64,000 nucleotides of DNA from the NCBI RefSeq assembly GCF_010093305.1, contig NZ_PDWS01000015.1, forward strand, positions 36,592 through 100,591, written 5' to 3'. The position numbers and the translations under genes were made by a program. Source of the DNA: Pseudoxanthomonas sacheonensis. GTDB lineage: Bacteria; Pseudomonadota; Gammaproteobacteria; Xanthomonadales; Xanthomonadaceae. A model generated the notes under the pieces. It was not told the origin of the DNA. It saw only the letters and a list, made by a program, of their open reading frames with translations, and made no database searches. Below, piece by piece: positions 37,889-48,083 of the stretch (its first letter is position 1; each line of letters starts with the position of its first letter).

Positions 37889-39442
37889 ATGCGTTCGATG
37901 AATTCCAGTGTCCGTAAGAGCTTGTTCGGCCTGTTGGTCCTCACTACTCCGCTGGCTGCCTGCGCCCAGCAGCCGGCCGCCACGGCGCAAGGCGCAGCTC
38001 CGGCTGCGGTCAGCTCCATTGCGCAGAGCAGCGCCCCGCAAATCGTCACCGGACTTCCGGATTTCACCCAGCTGGTGGAGCAGGTGGGTCCTGGCGTGGT
38101 GAATATCGAGGCCAAGGTCGGCGCTCGCCAGGTATCGCGCGAACAGCAGCAGATGCCCGACGAAGAAGACATACCGGAAATTTTCCGCCGCTTCTTCGGC
38201 CCGGGCATGCCCGGTGGGCCGCAAGGACCGCAACAGCCGCAGCGCCGCGGCACCTCGATGGGCAGCGGCTTCATCATTTCGCCGGATGGTTATGTGTTGA
38301 CCAACCATCATGTGGTGGAAGGTGCGGACGAGGTGACGGTGAAGCTTTCCGACCGCCGCTCGTTCAAGGCCAAGGTCGTGGGTAGCGATGAGGCCTACGA
38401 TGTGGCGCTTCTGAAGATCAATGCGACCAGCCTGCCGTCCCTGCGGCTGGGCGATTCCAATACGCTCAAGCCGGGCCAGTGGGTCGTGGCGATCGGGTCG
38501 CCCTTCGGCCTGGATCACTCCGTGACGGCAGGCGTGGTCAGTGCGACCAGCCGCATGAATCCTTTCGCCAACCAGCAGTACGTGCAGTTCATCCAGACCG
38601 ACGTGGCCATCAATCAGGGCAATTCCGGTGGTCCGCTTTTGAATACGCGCGGCGAAGTGGTGGGCATCAATTCGCAGATTTTCTCCGCGTCCGGCGGATA
38701 CATGGGCATCAGTTTCGCCATACCGATCGATCTTGCGGTCAGCGCCGCCGAACAGCTGAAGAAGACCGGCAAGGTGAGCCGTTCGATGCTGGGCGTGAGC
38801 ATGCAGGCTGAAATCACCGATGCGGAAGCCAAGGGTTTGAACCTGCCCGATACCCGTGGCGCGCTGGTGGCTGGCGTGCAGGATGGAAGCGGCGCGGCCA
38901 AGGCCGGTATCGAGCCGGGCGACGTCATCACCGCCTTCAACGGGCACAAGATCAACAGCCGCGAAGAACTGCCGCCGTTGGTGGGGCCGCTGCCCGCCGG
39001 CAGCAAGGCTACGATCACCGTCATCCGCAACGGCAAGCCCCGCGACTTCACAGTGACCCTGTCGGAACTCGATACCGGCGCTTTGGCGGCCCGCGGCGAC
39101 GACGATACCGACAATGCGGAGGCGCCCGAAGCGCCTGCGTCCGATCAGCTTGGAGTGCAGGTGGCGAACATCGACGCCGCGACCCGGCAACGGCTGGGCC
39201 TCAAAGCGGGCGAGGGCGTGCGCATCACCGGCGTCAGCCGTCAACTGGCGATGGACGATCCACGCCTGCGTCCGGGCCTGATCATCCTTCAGGTGGGCCG
39301 GACCCCGGTGGGGAGTGCGGCCGAATTCGCCCGCGCCACCGCCGAAGCCAAAAAGGGCGATGTGGTCATGCTGTTGGCGCGCGACCCCTCGCCGGGCGGT
39401 GGCAGCCAGTTCCTCGCCATCACCGTGGGCGGAGAAGACTGA
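37889..39442 (+). CDS. Do family periplasmic serine protease (DegP/MucD-like)
   Basis: Periplasmic quality-control protease of 517 residues. The N-terminal signal ends PLAACAQQ, which could be a lipobox or a signal peptidase I site. The triad is His141 (LTNHHVVEGAD), Asp171 (DEAYDVALLKI) and Ser246 (INQGNSGGPLLN). Two PDZ domains follow (about residues 300-390 and 415-510). Start may be ATG at 37889 or 37898. Its place after the sigma-E/anti-sigma pair matches mucD in pseudomonads, so control by RpoE is likely. Confidence 0.93.
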   Translation: MRSMNSSVRKSLFGLLVLTTPLAACAQQPAATAQGAAPAAVSSIAQSSAPQIVTGLPDFTQLVEQVGPGVVNIEAKVGARQVSREQQQMPDEEDIPEIFRRFFGPGMPGGPQGPQQPQRRGTSMGSGFIISPDGYVLTNHHVVEGADEVTVKLSDRRSFKAKVVGSDEAYDVALLKINATSLPSLRLGDSNTLKPGQWVVAIGSPFGLDHSVTAGVVSATSRMNPFANQQYVQFIQTDVAINQGNSGGPLLNTRGEVVGINSQIFSASGGYMGISFAIPIDLAVSAAEQLKKTGKVSRSMLGVSMQAEITDAEAKGLNLPDTRGALVAGVQDGSGAAKAGIEPGDVITAFNGHKINSREELPPLVGPLPAGSKATITVIRNGKPRDFTVTLSELDTGALAARGDDDTDNAEAPEAPASDQLGVQVANIDAATRQRLGLKAGEGVRITGVSRQLAMDDPRLRPGLIILQVGRTPVGSAAEFARATAEAKKGDVVMLLARDPSPGGGSQFLAITVGGED

Positions 39443-39548
39443 GCCCGATCCACGCGCCCCGCCCCCCGGTTCGCAGCCGGCGGGCGGGGCGGCTGCCGTG
39501 CGATAATGCGCCGTTATTCTTCCTGACACGGCCTTCGTGGCCGCGCCC

Positions 39549-41357
39549 ATGCAGCCTGATTCCATGCGGAATATCCGCAACTTTTCAATCATCGCGCACG
39601 TCGACCACGGCAAATCCACCCTGGCCGACCGCATCATCCAGCTTTGCGGCGGCCTCGAGGCCCGCGAGATGGAAGCGCAGGTACTCGACTCCAACCCGAT
39701 CGAGCGCGAGCGCGGCATCACCATCAAGGCCCAGTCCGTATCCCTGCCGTACACGGCCAGGGACGGGGTGACCTACCAGCTGAACTTCATCGACACCCCC
39801 GGCCACGTGGACTTCAGCTACGAAGTCTCGCGCTCGCTGGCCGCCTGCGAGGGCGCGCTGCTGGTGGTGGACGCCGCCCAGGGCGTGGAAGCCCAATCCG
39901 TGGCCAACTGCTACACCGCGGTGGAGCAGGGCCTGGAAGTGGTGCCGGTGATCAACAAGATCGACCTGCCCACCGCCGACATCGAAAAGGTGAAGGCCGA
40001 AATCGAGGCGGTGATAGGCATCGACGCCGAGGATGCGGTGGCCATCAGCGCCAAGACCGGCCTCAACGTCGTCGATGTGCTGGAAGCCATCGTCGAACGC
40101 ATCCCGCCGCCGAAACCGCGCGACACCGACAAGCTGCAGGCGCTGATCATCGACTCCTGGTTCGACAACTACCTGGGCGTGGTTTCGCTGGTGCGGGTCA
40201 TGCAGGGCGAGATCGTGCCCGGCACCAAGATGCTGGTCATGTCCACCGGCCGCACCCATCTGGTCGACAAAGTCGGCGTGTTCACTCCCAAGCGCAAAGA
40301 GCTGAAGAAGCTCGGCGCCGGCGAAGTGGGCTGGATCAACGCCTCGATCAAGGACGTGCACGGCGCGCCGGTCGGCGACACCCTGACCCTGGCCAGCGAT
40401 CCGGCCGCCAAACCGCTGCCTGGTTTCCAGGAAATGCAGCCGCGCGTGTTCGCCGGCCTGTTCCCGGTGGACGCCGACGACTACCCGGACCTGCGCGAAG
40501 CGCTGGAAAAGCTGCGCCTCAACGATGCCGCGCTGCGCTTCGAGCCGGAAAGCTCCGAAGCCATGGGCTTCGGTTTCCGCTGCGGCTTCCTGGGCATGCT
40601 GCACATGGAGATCGTGCAGGAGCGCCTGGAACGCGAATACGACCTCAACCTGATCAGCACCGCACCCACCGTGGTCTATGAAGTGCTGAAGACCGACGGC
40701 AGCGTGATCAGCCTGGACAACCCGTCCAAGCTTCCGCAGACCAACCTGATCGACGAAATCCGCGAGCCGATCATCCGCGCCAACGTGCTGACCCCGCCCG
40801 ACTACGTGGGCAATGTCATCACCCTGTGCGAGGAAAAGCGCGGCCGCCAGATCAGCATCAGCTATATGGGTTCGCAGGTGCAGATCAGCTACGAACTGCC
40901 GATGGCCGAAGTGGTGCTGGACTTCTTCGACCGGCTCAAATCGGTGTCGCGCGGCTACGCATCGCTGGACTACCACTTCCTGCGTTTCGAGGCAGGCCCG
41001 TTCGTGCGCGTGGACACGCTGATCAACGGCGACAAGGTCGACGCGCTGTCGCTGATCGTGCACCGCCAGTACGCCGACCGCCGCGGCCGCGAACTGACCG
41101 AGAAGATGCGCGAACTGATCCCCCGGCAGATGTTCGACGTGGCCATCCAGGCCGCCGTCGGCGCCCAGGTGATCGCCCGCAGCACGGTCAAGGCGATGCG
41201 CAAGAACGTGCTGGCCAAATGCTATGGTGGCGATATCAGCCGCAAGAAGAAGCTTCTGGAAAAGCAGAAGGAAGGCAAGAAGCGCATGAAGCAGGTGGGC
41301 AGCGTGGAGATTCCGCAGGAAGCGTTCCTGGCCGTATTGCAGATGGACAACAAGTGA
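39549..41357 (+). CDS. lepA: Elongation factor 4 (LepA GTPase)
   Basis: Ribosome-associated GTPase of 602 residues. G1 [15 protein letters not shown]2 [17 protein letters not shown]3 [12 protein letters not shown]4 [10 protein letters not shown] are all present, and the C-terminal [20 protein letters not shown] is diagnostic for LepA. The start at 39549 ([12 protein letters not shown]) parallels the Xanthomonas form; 39564 is an alternative. First gene of lepA-lepB-DUF4845-rnc-era-recO. Confidence 0.96.
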   Translation: MQPDSMRNIRNFSIIAHVDHGKSTLADRIIQLCGGLEAREMEAQVLDSNPIERERGITIKAQSVSLPYTARDGVTYQLNFIDTPGHVDFSYEVSRSLAACEGALLVVDAAQGVEAQSVANCYTAVEQGLEVVPVINKIDLPTADIEKVKAEIEAVIGIDAEDAVAISAKTGLNVVDVLEAIVERIPPPKPRDTDKLQALIIDSWFDNYLGVVSLVRVMQGEIVPGTKMLVMSTGRTHLVDKVGVFTPKRKELKKLGAGEVGWINASIKDVHGAPVGDTLTLASDPAAKPLPGFQEMQPRVFAGLFPVDADDYPDLREALEKLRLNDAALRFEPESSEAMGFGFRCGFLGMLHMEIVQERLEREYDLNLISTAPTVVYEVLKTDGSVISLDNPSKLPQTNLIDEIREPIIRANVLTPPDYVGNVITLCEEKRGRQISISYMGSQVQISYELPMAEVVLDFFDRLKSVSRGYASLDYHFLRFEAGPFVRVDTLINGDKVDALSLIVHRQYADRRGRELTEKMRELIPRQMFDVAIQAAVGAQVIARSTVKAMRKNVLAKCYGGDISRKKKLLEKQKEGKKRMKQVGSVEIPQEAFLAVLQMDNK

Positions 41358-41361
41358 AGCT

Positions 41362-41458
41362 GGGAATGGAGACTCGAGAATGGGGAGTAGGTGAAGCGAA
41401 TCCGCTTGGCTTTGGTTCCTGTCTTTTCGATTCCCCATTCTCCATTCCCGATTCCCGT
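41362..41458. repeat. Inverted repeat made of GGAATGGAGA/GGGGAATCG motifs
   Basis: GGGAATGGAGACTCGAGAAT on the left and CCCCATTCTCCATTCCCG on the right form an imperfect palindrome between lepA and lepB. These GGGAATCGGGAATGG-type sequences are a dispersed intergenic class in Xanthomonadaceae (recalled, not searched). Confidence 0.6.
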
Positions 41459-41472
41459 TCTTAGGAAAACGT

Positions 41473-42300
41473 ATGGTCTGGTTCGAAACAATCCTGGTAG
41501 TGCTCACCCTGCTGACCGGCTTCGTCTGGCTGCTGGACAAGCTGTTCCTGGCCAAGCGCCGCGCCGCGCGCAGCGGCCTGCTGGACGACGAGCCGGTGCT
41601 GGTCGATTATTCGCGCGCGTTCTTCCCGGTGCTGGCCATCGTGCTGATCCTGCGCAGCTTCATCGCCGAGCCCTACAAGATTCCGTCGGCCTCGATGATG
41701 CCCAACCTGCTGATCGGCGATTTCATCCTGGTCAACAAGTTCGCCTACGGCCTGCGCCTGCCGATCAACAACAAGAAGTTCGTTTCCATCGGCGAACCCA
41801 AGCGCGGCGACGTGGTGGTGTTCAAGCCGCCGCACGACCCGGAGAACAACTGGATCAAGCGCGTGATCGGGCTGCCGGGCGACCGCATCTCGTTCCAGGG
41901 CAACACCTTGACGGTGAACGGCCAGGCCATGACCTACAAGATGCTGGGCACCTATACCGGGCGCGGCGTGGCCCAGGGCACCGACAGCGCGGCGTTGCTG
42001 GAGGAGGATCTGCCGGGCCGTCCCCACAAGGTGCTGGAGGGGCTGGACAACCTGGTGGGCGCCGGAGAGTGGGAAGTGCCGGCCGGGTACTATTTCGTGA
42101 TGGGCGACAATCGTGATAATAGCGAGGACGGCCGTCTGTGGCCGGAGGTCAGCCCGAAGGACGGTTCGCCGATCCCGAATCACAACTTCCTGCCTGAGAA
42201 GGACCTGCGCGGCAAGGCGTTCCTGATCTGGCTGAATTGCGAAGGCTGGTTCTGCAAGGGGAGTTTCGATGCGTCCAGGATCGGAACCAAGATCCAATAA
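41473..42300 (+). CDS. lepB: Signal peptidase I
   Basis: Inner membrane serine-lysine protease that removes signal peptides. The 275-residue protein has two N-terminal membrane helices (residues 5-22 and 48-64), the nucleophile Ser74 in IPSASMMPNLLIGD, the general base Lys129 in NNWIKRVIGLPGD, and box E YYFVMGDNRDNSEDGR. Follows lepA after a repeat. Confidence 0.96.
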   Translation: MVWFETILVVLTLLTGFVWLLDKLFLAKRRAARSGLLDDEPVLVDYSRAFFPVLAIVLILRSFIAEPYKIPSASMMPNLLIGDFILVNKFAYGLRLPINNKKFVSIGEPKRGDVVVFKPPHDPENNWIKRVIGLPGDRISFQGNTLTVNGQAMTYKMLGTYTGRGVAQGTDSAALLEEDLPGRPHKVLEGLDNLVGAGEWEVPAGYYFVMGDNRDNSEDGRLWPEVSPKDGSPIPNHNFLPEKDLRGKAFLIWLNCEGWFCKGSFDASRIGTKIQ

Positions 42301-42329
42301 CCAAGTTGTCTGACCCGGGGATAAGGCAT

Positions 42330-42743
42330 ATGAATCGCAAGCTGAAAATCGGCAATCCGCAGATGAATCGCAAGCAGAGCGGCATAACGCTGATGAGTTT
42401 CCTCGTCGTGCTGGCGGTGGTCGGTTTCGCCGCGTACATCGGCATGAAGCTGTTTCCGATGTATCAGGAGTACTACTCGGTGCGTACCGCGGCCAAGGGG
42501 TTGGCCTCGGAACCGGGCGTGGGCGACATGGATCCCTCCAAGATCCAGGACCTGTTCTTCCGCCGCCTGTACATCAACTATTCCGAAAACGTGAAGCCGG
42601 AGAACGTGAAGATCGAGCGCATCGACAACGGCTGGAACATGAAGGTGAACTACGAAGTGCGCCGTCCGCTGGTCGGCAATCTGGACGTGGTGGGCGTGTT
42701 CGACGTTTCACAAGACCTGACCCGCCACGGTGGCACCGATTGA
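42330..42743 (+). CDS. DUF4845 single-pass membrane protein
   Basis: A 137-residue protein with one membrane helix ([20 protein letters not shown]) preceded by a basic start and followed by a soluble domain ([38 protein letters not shown]). It resembles a pilin-like N-terminus but is the DUF4845 family usually found between lepB and rnc. The start at 42330 has a GGGGATAAGG tract upstream. It overlaps rnc by 14 bases. Function unknown. Confidence 0.88.
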   Translation: MNRKLKIGNPQMNRKQSGITLMSFLVVLAVVGFAAYIGMKLFPMYQEYYSVRTAAKGLASEPGVGDMDPSKIQDLFFRRLYINYSENVKPENVKIERIDNGWNMKVNYEVRRPLVGNLDVVGVFDVSQDLTRHGGTD

Positions 42744-43416
42744 TCTGAAATTCCGCCACGGTGAGCTGGACGGCTACCGTTTCGCGGACCCGGGCCTGCT
42801 GCAGCAGGCCCTGACCCATCGCAGCGCCGGCGCTCCGCACAACGAGCGCCTGGAGTTCCTGGGTGATGGCATAGTCAACCTGCTGGTCGCCGAAGTGCTG
42901 TTCCAGCGCTGGCCCAAGGCCGACGAAGGCGCCTTGACCCGTGCCCGTGCCGAACTGGTGCGCGAGGCCTCGCTGGCCACCATCGCGCGACGCCTGGAAC
43001 TGGGTGCCCGTCTGACCATGGGGCCGGGCGAAATGAAATCCGGCGGCCATCGGCGCGATTCGATCCTGGCCGATGCGCTGGAGGCGGTAGTGGCGGCGAT
43101 CTACCTCGATTCCGGATTCGAAGCCTGCCGCGTTGCCGTGCTGCCGTGGTTCGAGGAATCCCTGGCCGCGTTGCCGGTAGGCAAGCCGGGCAAGGACGCG
43201 AAAACGCGTCTGCAGGAATGGCTGCAGGCCCGTCAGCGGCCGCTGCCGTCCTACGAACTGGTTTCCGAAAGCGGCGACGATCACGCCAAGACGTTCAACG
43301 TCAGCTGCACCATCATCGATCCCGACCTGACCGCCGAGGGCGAGGGCAGCTCGCGCCGCAACGCCGAGCAGGCCGCCGCCGCGGCATTGCTGGAAAAACT
43401 GGACATCTCCACGTGA
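42730..43416 (+). CDS. rnc: Ribonuclease III
   Basis: Cuts double-stranded RNA in rRNA and mRNA processing. The 228-residue protein has the signature [18 protein letters not shown], the second catalytic Asp/Glu region [16 protein letters not shown], and a C-terminal double-stranded RNA binding domain ([38 protein letters not shown]). GTG start at 42730 inside the preceding gene. The stop overlaps era. Confidence 0.95.
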   Translation: MAPIDLKFRHGELDGYRFADPGLLQQALTHRSAGAPHNERLEFLGDGIVNLLVAEVLFQRWPKADEGALTRARAELVREASLATIARRLELGARLTMGPGEMKSGGHRRDSILADALEAVVAAIYLDSGFEACRVAVLPWFEESLAALPVGKPGKDAKTRLQEWLQARQRPLPSYELVSESGDDHAKTFNVSCTIIDPDLTAEGEGSSRRNAEQAAAAALLEKLDIST

Positions 43417-44336
43417 ACGCACCGACCCCAGGCAAAGACGGCCATCGCAGCGGCAGCATCGCCGTCATCGGCCGGCCCAACGTGGGCAAGTCCACGCTCA
43501 CCAATGCGCTGGTCGGTTCCAAGGTCAGCATCGTTTCCAACCGGCCGCAGACCACGCGCCACCGCCTGCTGGGCATCGCCACTTTCCCGGAAGGCCAGAT
43601 CGCGCTGGTGGATACGCCCGGCCTGCACAAGCAGGAAGGCAAGTTCTCGGCATCGGCGATGAGCAAGGTGATGAACCGCGCCGCGCGCGGGGCGCTGGAG
43701 GATGTCGATGCCGCCGTACTGGTCATCGAAGCCGGGCGCTGGGACGAAGCCGACACCCTGGCCTACAACGTGCTCAGCGACACCGGCATCCCGGTGATGC
43801 TGGTGGTCAACAAGGTCGACCAGATCAAGGTCAAATCCGAGCTGCTGCCCTTCCTGGGCAAGGTCGCCGAGGGCCGCACGTTCGCCAGCGTGCATCTGAT
43901 CTCCGCGTTGAAACGCAATGGCCTGGAGCAGCTGGTGCGCGACATGCTCGCTCTGTTGCCGGTGGCGCCGCCGATGTTCGGCGAAGACGAAATCACCGAC
44001 CGCAGCCAGCGGTTCATGGCCGGCGAGCTGGTGCGCGAACAGCTGATGCGGCAGCTCGGCAACGAGCTGCCTTACGCCACCACCGTGGAAATCGAACGTT
44101 TCGCGGAGGAAGAAGGGCTGCTGCGCATCGGCGCGGTGATCTGGGTCGAGCGCGAAAGCCAGAAATCCATCGTCATCGGCAAGGGCGGCGCGCGGCTCAA
44201 GGAAATCGGCAGCAAGGCGCGCCTGCAGATGGAGCGCATGTTCGACTCGAAAGTCTTCCTGGAAACCTGGGTGCGCGTGCGCGAGGGTTGGTCGGGTGAT
44301 GCCGCCGCCTTGAAGGCATTCGGATACAACGAATAG
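43413..44336 (+). CDS. era: GTPase Era
   Basis: Ribosome assembly GTPase binding the 16S rRNA 3' end. The 307-residue protein has G1 [17 protein letters not shown]3 DTPGLH, G4 VVNKVDQ, G5 [13 protein letters not shown], and the KH domain with [19 protein letters not shown]. The GTG start at 43413 overlaps the rnc stop, so rnc-era are coupled. Confidence 0.96.
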   Translation: MNAPTPGKDGHRSGSIAVIGRPNVGKSTLTNALVGSKVSIVSNRPQTTRHRLLGIATFPEGQIALVDTPGLHKQEGKFSASAMSKVMNRAARGALEDVDAAVLVIEAGRWDEADTLAYNVLSDTGIPVMLVVNKVDQIKVKSELLPFLGKVAEGRTFASVHLISALKRNGLEQLVRDMLALLPVAPPMFGEDEITDRSQRFMAGELVREQLMRQLGNELPYATTVEIERFAEEEGLLRIGAVIWVERESQKSIVIGKGGARLKEIGSKARLQMERMFDSKVFLETWVRVREGWSGDAAALKAFGYNE

Positions 44337-44355
44337 CTTCGGTGGGACCGCTGTT

Positions 44356-44493
44356 GTGGGAGCGCCGTCCCGGCGCGAGCTCTTGCTTTTATGGAGCCAA
44401 GCTTAGTCAGCCCCCACGAAAAGACCAGATAGCAGGCTAACCCTGCTTTATTCGGACAAAAAGCAAAAGCTCGCGCCGGGACGGCGCTCCCAC
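44356..44493. repeat. REP palindrome pair, GTGGGAGCGCCGTCCCGGCG family
   Basis: Left arm GTGGGAGCGCCGTCCCGGCG followed by CGAGCTCTTGCTTTT, and its complement at 44461-44493, separated by about 70 bases. The same arm sequence flanks the RAYT gene at 60415-60482 and 61086-61154. Located between era and recO. Confidence 0.9.
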
Positions 44494-44523
44494 ACCACGG
44501 CGCAGCTCCTACAATCCGCATTG

Positions 44524-45270
44524 ATGCGTATCACCGCCGAACCCGCCTACGTTCTGCACGCCCGCCCCTGGCGCGAGACCAGCTTGCTGGTGGAAGTGCT
44601 CGCCGAAAATCACGGGCGGCTCGGGTTGGTGGCGCGCGGAGTTCAGGGGCCGAAGAAGCAGGTATTGCGCGCCGCCTTGCAACCGCTCCAGCACATCCGC
44701 CTGGATGCCGTGCAGCGCGGCGAGCTGGCTCAGCTGGTAGCGGCCGAGGCGTTGGACGCCGCACCGCGGTTGGCAGGCGAGGCGATGCTGGCGGCCTTCT
44801 ACGTCAATGAGCTGGTGATGCGGCTGGCGCCGCGCCAGGATCCGCACGGCGACCTGTACCGCATCTATGGGCGGACCCGATCGCGGCTGGGCGGCGAGAG
44901 CTTGCTTGGGGAGGGCTCGCTGGCCTGGACCTTGCGGCGCTTCGAGCGCGATCTGCTGGAGTCGCTGGGTTCGGGTTTCGATCTGAGCGAAGACGCCGAA
45001 GGCGCAGCCATCGATCCCGCCGCACGTTATCGGATCGATCCGGAACAAGGCCCGCGCCGCTTGTTGAGCGATCGCGGACGCGACGAACGCAGCAACGCGG
45101 CGACGGGCAGCGCATTGCTGGCCCTGGCTGCCGATCGGCGGCCCGACGCGGACGACCTCGCCAGCCTGCGCCTGGCATTGCGCAGCGTGCTCAGCCACCA
45201 CCTGGGCGGACGTGGATTGAAATCCTGGGAAATGCTGGGCGAGCTCGGCAGGCTGAAACGGCCCGGGTAG
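44524..45270 (+). CDS. recO: DNA repair protein RecO
   Basis: Recombination mediator with an OB-fold. The 248-residue protein opens [20 protein letters not shown] and has [41 protein letters not shown], and the C-terminal [16 protein letters not shown]. The zinc site of some RecO proteins is absent. ATG at 44524. The TAG stop is part of a small GTAGG/CCTAC palindrome shared with the convergent gene. Confidence 0.93.
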   Translation: MRITAEPAYVLHARPWRETSLLVEVLAENHGRLGLVARGVQGPKKQVLRAALQPLQHIRLDAVQRGELAQLVAAEALDAAPRLAGEAMLAAFYVNELVMRLAPRQDPHGDLYRIYGRTRSRLGGESLLGEGSLAWTLRRFERDLLESLGSGFDLSEDAEGAAIDPAARYRIDPEQGPRRLLSDRGRDERSNAATGSALLALAADRRPDADDLASLRLALRSVLSHHLGGRGLKSWEMLGELGRLKRPG

Positions 45271-45284
45271 GGACGCGCTCCTAC
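45267..45284. repeat. Short palindrome shared by two stop codons
   Basis: GTAGGGACGCGCTCCTAC, a degenerate relative of the TGTAGGAGC repeats. It contains the TAG of recO on the plus strand and the TAG of the convergent response-regulator gene on the minus strand. Confidence 0.7.
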
Positions 45285-46027
45285 AGGCTTTCGGATTCGT
45301 TGCCGGAGGACTGCGTATCGCGCACGGCTATCGAGAAATCCGCAAGCGTTCCCGCATCGGACAGCGATTTTTCCAGCCCGGCGGCTGCCGCATTCATGCG
45401 CATCGCACCGACGAAGCCGCTGCTGGCCTTCAATTGATGCAGCACTTTTTTCGCTGCTTCCAGGTTGCCGGCCTGCAGCGCATCGCGGATCTCATCGTAT
45501 TGTCTGGCGAGTTCTTCGAGAAACATCCGGCGCAGGGTCGCCACGTGCTCCTGATTGCCGTTCAATGCGGCCAGCGCAACGGCCTGATCCCATAACGGAA
45601 GAGCGCTTGAGCTGTCGTCCGCTTCCCCAGCGCGATGGAGTTCGTGCGAGGGCTCGATTCCAAGCAGTTGCCCGGCCGCCTGCCGCAGTTGGACGGCGGT
45701 CAGCGGTTTGACCAGCACCAGATCGAACCCGGCGGCCAGCAGTTGCGCATGCAGGGCCGGCGAATCGTCGGCGGTGTGCGCCAGCGCCGGCGTGGCAGGA
45801 AAGCGGGCGCGCAGATCCGCCAGCAGGTCGGTTCCGGAGCCGTCGGGAAGGTTGGCGTCCAGCAGCCACAGGTCGTAGACGCTCTCGTGCGCCAAGGCGG
45901 TACGCAGGGAAGCGGCCGTATCGACTTCCGCCGGCAATGCCTGCAGCGCGGCGGCCATGAAACTGCAACTGACGGAATCGTCTTCCACCAGCAGCAAGCG
46001 AAGCTTCATTCCCTGGCGATCCGACAT
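45281..46027 (-). CDS. Response regulator with C-terminal Hpt domain
   Basis: A 248-residue two-domain signalling protein. The receiver domain has LLLVEDDSVS, the phospho-acceptor Asp57 in LWLLDANLPDGSG, and Lys107 in LVLVKPLTA. After a linker, the Hpt domain has the phospho-His in KVLHQLKASSGFVGAMRMN (His about 197). No sensor kinase is adjacent, so it is an orphan phosphorelay component. Start could be 46027 or the second ATG at 46009; longer frames run into the divergent gene. Confidence 0.88.
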   Translation of the reverse strand: MSDRQGMKLRLLLVEDDSVSCSFMAAALQALPAEVDTAASLRTALAHESVYDLWLLDANLPDGSGTDLLADLRARFPATPALAHTADDSPALHAQLLAAGFDLVLVKPLTAVQLRQAAGQLLGIEPSHELHRAGEADDSSSALPLWDQAVALAALNGNQEHVATLRRMFLEELARQYDEIRDALQAGNLEAAKKVLHQLKASSGFVGAMRMNAAAAGLEKSLSDAGTLADFSIAVRDTQSSGNESESL

Positions 46028-46043
46028 CGTTATGCTGCCTTCC

Positions 46044-48068
46044 ATGCCCTGCCGCATCTTACCGCTGCTCTTGCTGACGTTGTTGGCGGTGCCCGCCGCC
46101 GGGCAAGCCAGGACCGCGAGCGCGCGCATCGCCAGGGTGGTCACGCCGGTGGCGACCCTGCAGGGCGTGACGGTGCGGCTGGATTGGCCGGATGCCGCCG
46201 AAACCGGGCGACTCACATTGACCGCCAACCGCGTGACGGCGCCGGACCTGGGCTATCGTTTCGACGATCTCACTTGGCAATGTCCTCTGCAACGGGGCGC
46301 CAAGCAGGACGGCTGGCGCTGCGAAGGGCAAATCCGCAGCGCGGGCCGCAAGCCGTTGAAGCTTGGGGTCGATCTGGCTACGGCCAGCACCGACGCGGTG
46401 CTGGCGGGCGGCGGTTCCAGCCTGGTCCTGCACCGCAACGCCGCCGCGCCCGACATCACCCGCCTCGAGCTGACCCGTGTGCCGCTGGCATGGGCGCAAG
46501 CGCTGCTGGCGCAGGCTTGGCCCGAAGCGAATCTGAAAGCCGGGCAGATGTCGGGGTCGCTGAATATCCATACCCCCGAGTCGCGTCCGTTGCGCGTGGA
46601 AGGCCGGCTAGGGTTCGACGGGCTTGGCTTGGATACGCCCGATGGCAGCATCGCTGCCGAAGGCGTGGGCGCGCAGGTCGATCTGGACTACCGCAAGTCC
46701 GCCGGCTTGTCCTTGGCGACCGTGGAGGGCAGCTTGCGCGGCGGTGAGATGCTGGTGGGCAACGGCTACGTCGCTTTGCCCGCGACACCGGTAGCGGTCA
46801 GCATCGCCGCACGCCAGCAGGGCGAATCCGGCTGGGAAATTCCCCAGTTGCTGTGGGATGACGGCAGTGCGATGCGCGTACAAGGTTCGCTCGCTTTCGA
46901 TGCGCAATCGAACCTGCGCGATGCGGATCTGCGCATGGAAAGCGCGGACATGGCGCCGCTGCGTCCGCGCTATCTGTCCGGTTGGCTGGGACTGTTCGGA
47001 TTGGGCGAGTTGGATTTGCAGGGCGCCGCGAGCGCGCGGATGCAGGTGCAGGGCGGCGAATTGATCCGTGCCGAAGCCGAGTTGCGCGAGGTGTCGGTGG
47101 TCGATGCGCAACAGCGCTTCCGTTTCGACGGACTCGGCGGCAATCCGGTTTTTTCCGCCGGTGCGCCTGTCGACAGCGCGCTTCGCTGGCGCGGCGGCGA
47201 AATCCACGGTCTGGCGTTTGGCGCCGCGGAACTGCCGCTGGACAGCGCCGAAGGCGGCATCGGCCTGCGCCAGCAGGTCACCGTGCCGATGCTGGGCGGC
47301 GGCTTGAGGTTCGAAGACATCAATCTGCGGCCGCCAGCGGGCGAACGTGGGCTGGAATTCGATTTTGGCCTGACCGTCGAAGGGCTGGATGTGGGCCTGC
47401 TGGCCAAGGCGCTGGACTGGCCCGCCTTCCAGGGGCGGCTCGACGGGCGTATCCCCAAAGCGCGCTACGCCGACGACCGGCTGGATTTCGAAGGCAATCT
47501 GGTCACCCATATGTTCGACGGCACCGTGCAGGTGTCGGGATTGGCGATGGAGCGCCCGTTCGGCACCGCGCCCACTTTGTCGGCCGACATCAGCATGGAC
47601 GACATGAACCTGCAAGCGCTGACCGGGGTTTTCGGGTTCGGCGAGATCACCGGCGCATTGGATGGCAGCATCCGCAACCTGCGCCTGGTGGACTGGAAGG
47701 CGGAAGCGTTCGACGCCGATCTGCACACCGACCCGAGCTGGAAAGGCAAGCGCCGCATCAGCCAGCGCGCGGTGCAGGACCTTTCCAGCGTAGGCGGCGC
47801 GGGCGGGCTGGGCGACAGTCTGCAGGCGCAGGCGTTGAAGCTGTTCGACGACTTCGGCTACCGCCGGATCGGCATTCGCTGCCGGCTCGCCGAAGAGGTC
47901 TGCGACATGGACGGCCTTCGTTCAGCCGGCAACGGCTTTATTATCGTGGAAGGATCGGGCCTGCCGCGCCTGACCGTGGTGGGTTTCAACCATCGCGTCG
48001 ATTGGCCCACGCTGGTCGAACGACTGGTGGCGGTCACGCAGGGCGACAGCAAGCCGGTCATCGAATAA
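46044..48068 (+). CDS. YdbH-like AsmA-family envelope protein
   Basis: A long beta-rich periplasmic-spanning protein of 674 residues. It starts with a signal-like segment (ILPLLLLTLLAVPAAGQA) and then has repeated AsmA-type beta strands with little hydrophobicity. The C-terminal half contains LDGRIPKARYADDRLDFEGN and MDDMNLQALTGVFGFGEITG, GALDGSIRNLRLVDWKAEAF and the last strands ending LTVVGFNHRVDWPTLVERL, the YdbH/dicarboxylate-transport-domain pattern. Start may be 46032. A YdbL-family lipoprotein follows 15 bases later, matching the ydbH-ynbE-ydbL linkage of E. coli, in which YdbH bridges inner and outer membranes for lipid homeostasis. Confidence 0.8.
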   Translation: MPCRILPLLLLTLLAVPAAGQARTASARIARVVTPVATLQGVTVRLDWPDAAETGRLTLTANRVTAPDLGYRFDDLTWQCPLQRGAKQDGWRCEGQIRSAGRKPLKLGVDLATASTDAVLAGGGSSLVLHRNAAAPDITRLELTRVPLAWAQALLAQAWPEANLKAGQMSGSLNIHTPESRPLRVEGRLGFDGLGLDTPDGSIAAEGVGAQVDLDYRKSAGLSLATVEGSLRGGEMLVGNGYVALPATPVAVSIAARQQGESGWEIPQLLWDDGSAMRVQGSLAFDAQSNLRDADLRMESADMAPLRPRYLSGWLGLFGLGELDLQGAASARMQVQGGELIRAEAELREVSVVDAQQRFRFDGLGGNPVFSAGAPVDSALRWRGGEIHGLAFGAAELPLDSAEGGIGLRQQVTVPMLGGGLRFEDINLRPPAGERGLEFDFGLTVEGLDVGLLAKALDWPAFQGRLDGRIPKARYADDRLDFEGNLVTHMFDGTVQVSGLAMERPFGTAPTLSADISMDDMNLQALTGVFGFGEITGALDGSIRNLRLVDWKAEAFDADLHTDPSWKGKRRISQRAVQDLSSVGGAGGLGDSLQAQALKLFDDFGYRRIGIRCRLAEEVCDMDGLRSAGNGFIIVEGSGLPRLTVVGFNHRVDWPTLVERLVAVTQGDSKPVIE

Positions 48069-48083
48069 TCCAGGAGAAGCGAC

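Noticed and set aside
36773..39754. 993-residue open frame on the minus strand
   Set aside because: Runs antisense across rpoE, the anti-sigma gene and the Do protease, all with strong motifs; composition is that of a high-GC shadow frame.
39585..41555. 656-residue His-rich open frame on the minus strand
   Set aside because: Antisense to lepA; the His and Gln richness reflects the complement of Asp/Gly/Val codons.
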